From positions 744,001-808,000 of the forward strand of contig NW_017264194.1 in assembly GCF_001619985.1 (NCBI RefSeq): 64,000 nucleotides of DNA, in the 5' to 3' direction. The notes beneath the pieces are model-generated. The model saw only the letters and a program-made list of their open reading frames with translations. It was not told the origin of the DNA and made no database searches. Source of the DNA: Xylona heveae TC161 (taxonomy: Eukaryota; Ascomycota; Xylonomycetes; Xylonales; Xylonaceae). The translations under genes and the position numbers were made by a program. The stretch's first letter is position 1, and each line of letters opens with the position of its first letter. Shown in pieces: positions 21,667 through 31,022 of this stretch.

Positions 21667-22072
21667 AGCTGCTGTCCGATTTGTGGGCAAAATTTAAAGT
21701 GAACGGCTGGCGGGAGTATGAAGACGTCTGAGCCCTTCCTCGACCAGACCCTCGAATCGTCCTCGTGTTGCGGCGGAGGCAATTGGCAAAGATGGAGGCA
21801 GCGATAGGCGCAAAATCAACGAAATGGCAAAGAGTTTGGTCTGGCACTCTTTCTGTCGGATCGCGCTAATCCTGTTTGGGCTAAGAAGCGCCAAGATTTC
21901 GCATCCGCACAGAGCCAGGACATTCAACTTTACCCGCTGACAATTTGTATCACCCGGACGACCATCTTTTCTTATCATGTAGGGTTTTGTTCCCTCTAAT
22001 TGAGGGTATTGCTCTTCGCTACAGTGGAAGAGCACCTCTTTTGTTTCCATATATTCCGTTGTGAGATTTGTC
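21667..22072. promoter_or_regulatory. Shared divergent promoter of RPB6 and TFIIIA
   Basis: 406 bases separate the ATG of RPB6 (minus) and the ATG of the TFIIIA gene (plus). No gene lies between, so both promoters must sit here. I saw no clear TATA box in either direction. Co-regulation is plausible but inferred from position only. Confidence 0.6.
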
Positions 22073-23914
22073 ATGGCACTTGTGGATCTGGCTTCGCCGA
22101 TCGACACCGCTCTGCCGCGAAAGCGAAGGGCAAGCGACCAAGATGAATTGGTGCCAGTGAAACGGCCTCGCAGCGAGGGACCTACTGCGAAGGGTATGGC
22201 TGAATCTTTGCCAGACTTCTAGCAGTATGATATACTGACTGCTGATACAGATATCCCTGCGCCTGAACTGGATCACAATTCGAAATCGGAGCTGGTCTCC
22301 GTTATCCAATCTGCATCGCCGAATCCTTCTCCACCTTTGATACCTTCAAAATCCGGAAACTCATCTCCTCGAAAACCGCCGTCAGAACAGAAGACTCATT
22401 TCTGCCCTTACGAAAATTGTGGCAAGTCATTCAATAGACCCGCGCGGCTGGCTGAACACATTCGCTCTCATACCAACGAGCGACCCTACAAATGTTCCCA
22501 TTCTGGATGCGACAAAGACTTCCTTCGAGAGACTCACTTGAACCATCACGTGAAGAGCGCTCATTCGGACGTTCGGGACTACGTCTGCGATTGGCCTGAC
22601 TGCGGAAAGAAGTTTCTTACAGCGACTCGGCTTCGGCGACATCAGGCGGCCCATGAGGGACGAGAAAAGTACCGTTGCACAGGCTATCCGCCTTGTAACG
22701 AGACATTCCGCAAGCATTCGACGCTACATCGTCACATTACTACCACGCATCTTCATCAAAAACCGTTCAAATGCACCAAGCTGAATAGCATCAGTGGCGA
22801 GCCCTGTACAGACGGGTTTGACACGGTTGGAAGCCTACGAAAACATGAAGCTCGAGTCCACGGCGGGAAACGGTTTTGGTGTACCGAATGTGACCAAGCG
22901 CTGATGTCGGAGGAGGGACTGGCTCCCGAAGAAGGGAACGACCCAAGGTCTGACCATCATCGGGTCGGTTTTGAGACGTATGCACTGTTGCAGGATCACA
23001 TGCGCGTTGTGCATCCACCTAGCTGTCCTCACTGCACACACATGTGCAGCAGCCAGCGGGAACTTCGACGACATATTGAGATTTATCATTCGTCGGAAGG
23101 ACTGGATGAGCGAAAAACCCATCTCTGCGAGTACCCGGGCTGCGGGCGCGGCTTCACCAAGAAATTCAATCTGACAGTCCATCTTCGTACTGTCCATGGT
23201 GGTGAGCGACGCTACGTGTGTGGGGAGACTGACCTCAGCGCGGCCAAAGGGCTGGAGGCATGGGACGGGCAAGGGGCATGCGGTCGTGCATTCACTTCCA
23301 AAGGTAGTCTTGAGGAACATGTACGCACGCAGCACCTGGGATGGGAAAGCCGGAATACCGCAAAGAAGCAAAAGAGGATGAGCGGGACTGGTTTTGCCTC
23401 GAGCGCAGCGACGGATCCTGCCGTCTCCACCATCACTAAACTCACGGGAGCCGGTTATGCAACGGATAGCGGCCGAGACATTGCGTGTCTCGAACCGGGG
23501 TGTGCTTTCCGATTTGTACGGCAGTATGATTTGGGAGTGCACCTGCGCAACGTCCATGGAGTTTCCGATGAAGATATCAATGATGCGCTAGCTGAAGCAG
23601 AAGCACTCTCGGGCGGAGACTTTTGGACGAGTGGAAAGACGTTTGTCGGACTGACGACCCCATGGGACGGGCAAGCGTACTCACCCTTTGTTGATGCCGG
23701 AGATTGTGCCGGATTGTCGCCGTCAAATGTCTTGCAAGAATCATCGTACCACGAAGACGATCCATTTCCTGGCTACGAGGTGAATGCGGAAATAGGGGGT
23801 GATAACCACCATTTGCCGTTGTCTGCGCTGGAAAGAATGCTTGGTGAGACGGAGCGCCAACTGCGCTCACCATCGCACGACCCCTATATTGACCCGGCGC
23901 TTCAGTCTATCTAA
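22073..23914 (+). CDS. sfc2: Transcription factor IIIA, C2H2 zinc-finger protein
   Basis: I read join(22073..22193, 22251..23914), 594 residues; the intron (57 nt, GTATGG..ACAG) splits a codon near residue 41. TFIIIA binds the internal control region of 5S rRNA genes and recruits TFIIIC for Pol III. Ten C2H2 units are visible: the first begins at Cys92 (CPYENCGKSF) and most have C-x4-C-x12-H-x3/4-H with TFIIIA-like linkers. Finger 6 is expanded between the Cys and His pairs and finger 9 has a long insert between its Cys residues. After finger 9 comes a basic spacer of about 50 residues, then finger 10 (CLEPGCAFRF, about residues 450-476) and an acidic tail. Nine fingers plus a spaced tenth is the layout reported for S. 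pombe Sfc2. Another multi-finger factor is possible but less likely. Confidence 0.87.
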
Positions 23915-25108
23915 CCGACGGCAAAACTAAAATAAGTGTAATATATACCCTGTAGACTAGTGGGGCGAACTTGGACCTTAATCTTCCGAAACCTGTCGGC
24001 AATTACGAGGCGTCCTGTGTTACTAACAAAAAAATTAATAGAGACTGGAACTTTGATTGTCCATGGAATTTTCCTTTTGCCAGTCATTGGAAATTTCCAC
24101 CAACTCTTCGGTTTGAGTGAGAGGAGAAATCATGTGAAAGTGCTGGCGATCGACAGGGTTTGTTGATGACATAAGCAGATGACCGGGATGTTTCGTCTGG
24201 TCCTGTCCTTGTTGACCGACATGTTCTGTACCAGGACCTCTCGCGATCCAACAAAGTAGTCTGCACTGCGATAACTTACTGAATTGCTCATATAGAAGAA
24301 GAGTGACAGTTATGTTAATATGATAGTCATGACAGATGACGATAAAAGGCATCTGCCAGATGATTGGTGGCCGAAAACAGGGAATGACGTGTGGCTGAGC
24401 ACCGCCCCCAGCCTCCTCCGTCGTCTCGGCAGAGTCTCGTCTCGGGCAGCACGAGGTCCCCTCGTGGGTCTCTCTATTAACTCCATTCCCGCTGCTTGAT
24501 ATGATGACCAGATGAGACGATAGACTATCCCGACACTTAAGACGCAGCTAATTACATGGTTCAATTGCCAGCGGGCCACTCATCGTCGTTCATGGTCAAA
24601 CATGAATTGATCCCAGTAATGATGCATGGCCAGCCTCGTTGTTAACACTGGCTTTTCCTCGAGCGTCTTCTTCTTCTAACTCCCCCAATCCCACCGCCAC
24701 CGCCGCCGCCGCCCAGCTTCAAGCTCCCCGTCCCCCAACCTCCCCTCTCAAAGTGACTTGCGCATTGCCATATTCTTTTCTCAAACTCCATGACGACCTT
24801 TTGCACCGTTTTCTTGGCTGCATCTTTCGGGTCCTAAATTTTTTTTTTCTGAAGAATTCACCCCCCCAGCTTTCTGCATTGAACTTGATTGAGGCTGGTG
24901 CTCGTGTTTACGGGTAGTGAATAGTGCCCGCATTTCGTTTCCAAGCCGTTTACAGACATCTTGTATCATCACATCTTTCCCTGACCACTACCGTCACTTT
25001 TTCAATCCTGGTCTGAATCAGGAAAATCCTGGGACTGAATAATTCCCAAAAAGAAAAGCATCTTGTCAACCCATTTGCAGAACGCTCTTCTGCGCCAGAG
25101 AATTGAGG
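23915..25108. other. Intergenic, 3' of TFIIIA gene and long leader of the next gene
   Basis: 1,194 bases with no supported gene. The right part (24,640-25,100) is pyrimidine-rich with a CCG/GCC run near 24,690-24,713 and reads like promoter plus 5' leader of the gene starting at 25109. Confidence 0.5.
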
Positions 25109-27289
25109 ATGGGCAAGCTTCGTGATGGCTTATCGACGTTTCGCCGTCGCTCACTGGGCCGGTCAACCAAATCCGCCTACAATGAAACTCACAATATGCC
25201 CAGCCTGGATACAATTCGCCGATATGATCCTGAGCACGGCGACCCGGTGCTGGTGAGCCGAAAACCCGTGCCCGAGGTGCGCGTTGCAGAAAGGCCTTCA
25301 TTGTCGACGGTGCATCCTCTGCCAACGTCAGAGAGGTTATCAGCATCACCACCTTCAACTGGAAACTCTCAACCACATGAGATTCGGCGTAAAGCGGCAA
25401 GGCTCTCAAAAGTTGCGCCGTCTCAGCATGACTCGTCAGTTCGTACAAAGTCGATGAGTTCCCACCATGGAGGTTTGTCACCTCCTTATACCGAACATCA
25501 TTCTACTGGTTACTCGAAAGAGCAGAGTGGACTTGACAATACGTCCAAGGATTCGCTGCAGCCTATTGATAACCTCCCATCCCCAGGAGCAAAGCTTTCC
25601 AAGCAGCTACATGAGGGACATGCCTTGTCTACGACTGGCCGCTCAACGACCCGCGAAGACTCCCAACTGCACTCAAGGTCTCCAAACCGAAGGACACCTC
25701 CAAAATCGTTACAAGCAGATAGCCCTCCCCGCCGAAAACCTTTGAGTCCAGATGTGCAACCACAAAGATTGACGCTGAGCGGCGAACGTGGAGAAAGCAA
25801 TCAATCCATGCCAGCCGCCAGAATCGTGGAAAGTAGAAGCCATCCGCTTCCACCACTTCCACCAGCTCTGCAAGACATTCATCCGCAACCTGTGCGCCGT
25901 ACCTCATCCGGGACGCAGAGTCCTTTGTCATGGAACCCGGTTCCTTCTGGACGGAGGAGCAGTACCGCTGAAAACCTGGAGCGGGCTCCTTTGCCTCCAA
26001 CACAACTTTCCCCACGTTCAGATAACTACAATTCCCGGCGTCAGTCCTCGAAGAGGCCAGAAGACCACTCATCCACGACAACTTCTTCGTCGTCAGCACC
26101 TCGTCTAAGTCTAAACATGCCTTCAATTCCAGACACATCCCTCAATATCCCTCCTCCCTTTATTACAGCGAGCGCACCAAAGCCTGAACAAGCTCCAGCT
26201 CTAGCATCAGAAACTCGGCAGATTCAACCCTCTCAACCTCAGTACTCCAAAGCTGACGATGCGGCTTCTCCTACATCTCGTCCATGGCCGCTCCCGGATT
26301 TGCCTGCCACGGCGACCATGGTGCCACCGCACATTCGCGACCTACGTGCAAGCAGCGCGCCTTTACCTGAGCAGGAACCATTGTCGTCGTCTGCCACACC
26401 ACCACCACAACAACAACCTCCTCCTCATCATCATCATAACCATCCTTCTTCCAATCCTACAACGTCGCGCCCTAGTCGCCCCAGTAACCACAAGCGCAAG
26501 TCCTCTGGGGGATCGAGCATCCGATCGTTTGCCAGCAAACTTCGGGACCCTCCCTATCCCAGCACCGAGAATTACTCTGCATCTGCACGTCCAAAACATG
26601 CCCCAGCACCCGTACGCCCCGCAACTACCGGTGGCCAGACGGGTCAATTTCTCGCCCCCCACGCTCCCCGTCCAAAGAGCCATCAGTCGCCAGACCCTTC
26701 GCGCCCTTCATCGCTGTGCATCACCGTCCCGGCCCCTGGGCTCACAGATGTTCATTTCTCATGCTATCATTCTCACCGTCGTATGATGCTGTCCCGCAAC
26801 CTCTACGCGCCAGTCGCATGCATGACATGCGGGAAAGAAGACGATCTACCCCGATTCAAATGCACATGGTGCTGTTTGAGAATATGCCGGGGCTGTCTGA
26901 TAGGCCTTGAAAAATGCCCCGGCCGGTCTTTGGCCATGTTCATGACTCGAGTTGGCGAGCGTGGAGCTGGCGCAGGGAAGAGGCATCGCCATACCATTAG
27001 CGGTGGATCCGCAGCAGTTGGTGCTGCCAGTAGTGGACACTGGTCCGGCGAAAATGACTTGAGGCGTAGTAGCATCAAGGAAATGCCCGGCAATCCACAA
27101 AGGACCAGTATCGGCGGTGGCAGTGGCCTTGCTCCAAGCGGAGCGACTAGCAGCAACAATACCGCGAGTAACAGTCGGCGCAGCAGTCTCGTCGGTAGTC
27201 CGGGGTCCAACACTCCAGGTGCTCCTAACGGACAAGCATTGACAGCCAGCAGCATCTCTCTCGGTCCTCCTCCGGCATTGAGGAATTGA
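25109..27289 (+). CDS. Unknown disordered protein with a conserved-looking Cys-rich C-terminal domain
   Basis: Single exon, 726 residues, ATG at 25109 (MGKLRDGLSTFRRRS); the frame is open slightly upstream but without ATG. Residues 1-540 are rich in Ser, Pro, Arg and Gln, with repeated SP/RRxS sites that look like kinase targets, and a Pro/Gln/His run near residue 430. From about residue 545 the composition changes: FSCYHSHRRMM, then CMTCGKEDDLPRFKC and CCLRICRGC within about 60 residues. The paired CxxC spacing suggests a small zinc-binding fold (B-box or FYVE/PHD-like size), but I do not recognise the family. The last 100 residues are again Gly/Ser-rich. No signal peptide or membrane segment. 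Codon use and lack of stops over 2.2 kb make it a real gene. Confidence 0.82.
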   Translation: MGKLRDGLSTFRRRSLGRSTKSAYNETHNMPSLDTIRRYDPEHGDPVLVSRKPVPEVRVAERPSLSTVHPLPTSERLSASPPSTGNSQPHEIRRKAARLSKVAPSQHDSSVRTKSMSSHHGGLSPPYTEHHSTGYSKEQSGLDNTSKDSLQPIDNLPSPGAKLSKQLHEGHALSTTGRSTTREDSQLHSRSPNRRTPPKSLQADSPPRRKPLSPDVQPQRLTLSGERGESNQSMPAARIVESRSHPLPPLPPALQDIHPQPVRRTSSGTQSPLSWNPVPSGRRSSTAENLERAPLPPTQLSPRSDNYNSRRQSSKRPEDHSSTTTSSSSAPRLSLNMPSIPDTSLNIPPPFITASAPKPEQAPALASETRQIQPSQPQYSKADDAASPTSRPWPLPDLPATATMVPPHIRDLRASSAPLPEQEPLSSSATPPPQQQPPPHHHHNHPSSNPTTSRPSRPSNHKRKSSGGSSIRSFASKLRDPPYPSTENYSASARPKHAPAPVRPATTGGQTGQFLAPHAPRPKSHQSPDPSRPSSLCITVPAPGLTDVHFSCYHSHRRMMLSRNLYAPVACMTCGKEDDLPRFKCTWCCLRICRGCLIGLEKCPGRSLAMFMTRVGERGAGAGKRHRHTISGGSAAVGAASSGHWSGENDLRRSSIKEMPGNPQRTSIGGGSGLAPSGATSSNNTASNSRRSSLVGSPGSNTPGAPNGQALTASSISLGPPPALRN

Positions 27290-28629
27290 TGTCCGAACTT
27301 GTGTTGATTTGGCGTACTTTTGCAGGAAATTTCCTCTTAAGTCTTCTGCTCTTCATTGTCCACTGTTCCTCCATCTGTTCAATCTCGCTTTATTTCCTTT
27401 CCTTTTTATTCTTTCCAACGAAGATATTTCCACTGCATTTTCGTCCGGTCCATACTTTCTCATAAATTTCATCTCATTTTCTATTTGTCAACATCCACTT
27501 TTATTTTTTTCCTGCGCGACCCACATTGCTTGTTCTCATCGATAGACTTGAACCTTGCTTGTTCTTAACTTGTTTTTCCTTTTCCCTTTTCTTTTCATTT
27601 TCTTTCCTTTGGCCTTTCCCCTTTCCCTTCCTCTTTGCATTTTCATTTTCATTTTCATTTTTTCTTTTCTTCTCTTAGATCTTCTAATCATCTCTGCATT
27701 TATTTTCCGAATCTACGCTCTGCTATTTCGTTTCTCTTTTTCCTTTGTATAGAGCACTTGCCTACTTTCATTTCGCTAGCATCATTATCTCCTTGATCTT
27801 GGCCTAACGTTTGATACCACACCATACCACACCATATCATACCATACCTCTCATTCAATCTTTCCGTTCGTTTATTGTGCGTCCAATAGATATTTCATAT
27901 AGGCACATTCATTCCTCCATTCCTCCATTCCTCCATTATTCATTTATTCATTCATTCATTTCTCCATTAGTCATTCGTCCGTTCCTTCATTCATTCATCC
28001 ATTCATCCAATGATTCCCCAGTCATCTTGACAGTTTCGCATCCTTGCATATACTCTCGCGCATCATTCTTCTGGCGATTATCTTTCTCGTTGGCTCATTT
28101 ATTCTTCACTTGTTAGCTCGATTTTTAACACTAATTGGCTCATTTATTTTACAATACAATTTACATTGTTGGCTAAAGTAGATAACTATAATACGCAGGA
28201 CCATCACCGTAATATATTAATGCATCAAGTATTAGCAGAATCAAAATTGTCCGCTCGTTAGATCTTGACGTTGACGTCGACGTCGATGTCCCACGTCCCA
28301 CGCCCCACGTCCAGTGTATTGTACTCTTTGCACTTCTAGATATACCTTGATGACTTGGTAACTTGATGACTTTGAACAAGCAGGAAATATGTTACCAAAA
28401 AAAATCCATAATCCGTTCTCAAGACGCCGAGAGAAGGTACAGAACCGTATAAGAATATACGAGAAGGATGTGAAAAAGAAAATGAAAAACCAGCAAAAAA
28501 AAGGGAAAAATGAAAAAAAAAGAGAAGGCGAATGAAAGGGGGAGGAACACAGACCAGAGAAACGAGAGACATTAGGGAAAAAACACGGGCAAGATAAAAA
28601 AGACAAAAGAGGGAAACAGGGACAAAAGC
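27290..28629. other. Intergenic, convergent 3' regions; strongly pyrimidine-rich with short tandem motifs
   Basis: 1,340 bases without a gene. The + strand is T/C-rich to about 28,130, with imperfect short tandem repeats, then A/G-rich from about 28,380 to 28,620, where the minus-strand EF-hand gene ends. Both gene ends thus point into sequence that is pyrimidine-rich in their own sense. Confidence 0.55.
27639..28012. repeat. Cluster of imperfect short tandem repeats
   Basis: Contains CATTTT units (about 27639-27663), ACCAT/ACCAC units (about 27816-27848) and CATTCCTC or CATT units (about 27908-28012). None is in a supported gene. Confidence 0.75.
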
Positions 28630-30295
28630 CTAAGCCACCACCTCCGCATCGCCCTCCATATTCGGCGCTGAGCCTCTAACAGTATTCATAAAATCAAGAT
28701 ACTTGAACACTTGGGCTCTATTCGCGGCGGGTCCTCTCTTAGTAGTAGTAGTAGAACTAGCTTTGGCAAAGGCTCTGCGTGCTGCAAAGCTGGCGAGGAC
28801 CTGATCGACTTCGCGCTCTGAAAGCGGGGACTCGCCCGCTTCTAGCGACGTATGAAGGAGGGCATCGCGCAATTCTGCAGCGTCGATTTGACCGCTGTCG
28901 TCGTCGTCGAAGGCGGCAAAGGCGTTTTCGAGCTCGAGGGGATCAGAGAGCGGGGAGAGTAAAGAGGTGAGGGTGTTGAGGAATGAAGGGAGGTTGAGAG
29001 TAGTGCTGTTGCTGTTGGGTGGGAAAAAGGGCGCGAGGTCGGCGGGGGTGCATGTTTGGCCTGGTGGGTTGTGTGTGGTTAGAATATGCGCTAGGAGAGC
29101 AGGGAGAGAAAAAAATAAGAAAGGGAGAGAAGCAAAGGAGGGCAAAGAGGGAGAAAAGAAAAGAAAAAATAAAACAGGGAGAAAGAATGGAGAAAAACGG
29201 AGGACGCACCCAAGTTGGTAAGCATATCAATGACATCGTCTCGAGTGACTTGGCCGTCGCCGTCGCGGTCGAGAAGTTGAAAGGCTTCGCGCATTTCGCG
29301 GGCTTGGGCGGGATTTGCATTGCCTAGTGATGATGTTGGTGCGCTAGTGTTGCCTTTCTGAGTGCGCACGGGAGGTTGGTTTTGCGGCTTGATAGAGGAA
29401 GAGGAAGAAGAAGTTAGCCGGAAAGGCGATGAAGCGAAAGGCGTAGGTGCAGCAGCTGGGGCGGTGGCAGCGGCAAGGGCAGCAGCAGCAGCGGGTGTAG
29501 CGCTATTGCTTCCTCGGCGCTCATGCTCACGCTCTCGATCCTGGGAAACGAATGGGCTGCTGGCGAGACGGTCCTGTGTGGCTCCAGTTGTGGCAAAAAG
29601 AGAGTGCGTGCTATTACGCCGGTCTTGCGCAATGAATGGGCTATTGCTCGAACGCTCCTGGGAGATTGTTCGTGCATGCCCAAGTGTATTTTCGCGGTCT
29701 AGACCCAATCCCATGCTCGCGCTGCTACCGGGTCGGCTGGGTGTGGGAGATGGCGGTGCTGGTGACGGCGCACGAGGGGCCAATGTCTCGCTATTCCGTC
29801 GTGTCCCAAATGCAGGTGGAAGCTCTAGAGATTGTGCAGAGCTTGACTTGTCTGGCGACGATGGTTTGCTGGGCGATGAAAGAGGTGATGGTGGCGACGG
29901 TTGCTTTGGAGGTGACATGGGCATTGGTGGCGTGCCGAGACCTGCTGTCCAACTGTTTCTGTTGCTGCTTCCCCCGAACTCGACTGCGCTCATCTTGGTC
30001 GGAGAGTGTGATGGTGTGGATGGTTTGGGAGGAGATGATGCAACTGTAGGCTTGGTCGGCGAAGAGGGAGGTAACGTAGACGGTCGTAAGGGCGATGGCG
30101 AAGCTGGCGAGTTGGCGCGCCGAAACGGCGATGTTCGATGTTGAGACCCATAAGAGAGAGGCGAAGGCCTATACGGTGTTGCGTTTGACTGAAATTGGTC
30201 CCTTGTGTGAGCTTTGGCGTTCCTTCCTTTTTGATGGGATTTGGATGGCAACGGGTCGTTCTTGCTTGTTTTGGGAATATGGTTTCACTTACCAT
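28630..30295 (-). CDS. EF-hand calcium-binding protein, calmodulin/myosin light chain-like, with long disordered N-terminus
   Basis: I read complement(join(28630..29060, 29210..30188, 30293..30295)), 470 residues. The first coding exon would be the ATG alone: CC-ATG is followed at once by GTAAGT, and the acceptor TTTCAG at 30189 leads in phase 0 into SNATPYRPSPLSYGSQHRTS. The first 290 residues are Pro/Ser-rich, with SPxK/SP sites. The C-terminal part has EF-hand loops DRDGDGQVTRDD (about residue 306) and DDDDSGQIDAAE (about 374), plus two degenerate hands, and ends FKYLDFMNTVRGSAPN as in myosin regulatory light chains. The intron 29061-29209 restores MLTNLGQTCTPADL. Role as a light chain or other calcium sensor is inference. 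If the tiny first exon is wrong, the next in-frame start would cut the disordered part. Confidence 0.82.
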
Positions 30296-31022
30296 GGCTG
30301 CAATTGAAGAATACTTGATTAATAGATAATGATAGATGATACTCTAAGAGAAATAATCCGATTGATGTTTTGCTGTCAGTGCCAGAGCTGGTCGATTGGG
30401 TCGTGGATATCCCCGACGTCTAATCGCTGACGTCTGTTGACTTGGTCCTAGGTCCTACGGTAGCGGAGAGATGTTTATGGCGGAGACGAGACGCAGAACA
30501 CAACACATTACCGCTTTCAGCATAGACCACCGGGTATTGCCGTGGCCGACGGCTCATCCAAAAGCAGTTTGGCGTAACAGTTGAGAGTTTCAGAAGTTCC
30601 ACTTTCCTAATTGGGACGGGAGAGCACCGTTCGGACCCTGGTTTTTGCTAAGAAGGAAACTGCTTAAGTTAATCCACCTAACTTAACCTCATCCCCGTTC
30701 TCCAACCTGGTCCTCGTCCAATGTCTCCTTGAGATTGTGCCCTGCACGCTCTCCCGTCGACGCATCCCGCTCCATCATGAATTGATGATTGATACCCTAC
30801 GTTATTTTATACCCGTTTCAGCGTCTGTCGGCTTATTTTATAGCGCGCATGGTTTGCTAGTTCAGGCTTCTCCTGATCTTACAAAGTTGTCATACAACAT
30901 ATCCGCTTGGTGCTGCCGAGTTCATTAATAGTTTCCGCAGCGCATATTCGCAGCAGATTGATTTATTTTGGCTGTCTTTTTTAAAGCTTTCGCAAGCGTT
31001 CCACTTCGATTATTTCTTCGCA
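30296..31022. other. Divergent promoter region, EF-hand gene and AFI1
   Basis: 727 bases, no gene seen. Both start codons face outward, so the two promoters lie here. No clear TATA box was recognised. Confidence 0.55.

Noticed and set aside
22835-23557. 240-codon minus-strand open frame inside the TFIIIA gene
   Set aside because: Antisense of the zinc-finger exon; composition is that of a shadow frame.
28967-30144. Long + strand open frames opposite the EF-hand gene (up to 260 codons)
   Set aside because: They mirror the minus-strand gene in other frames, are Arg/Ala/Gly-rich and have no motif; the minus frame has EF-hands and clear introns.
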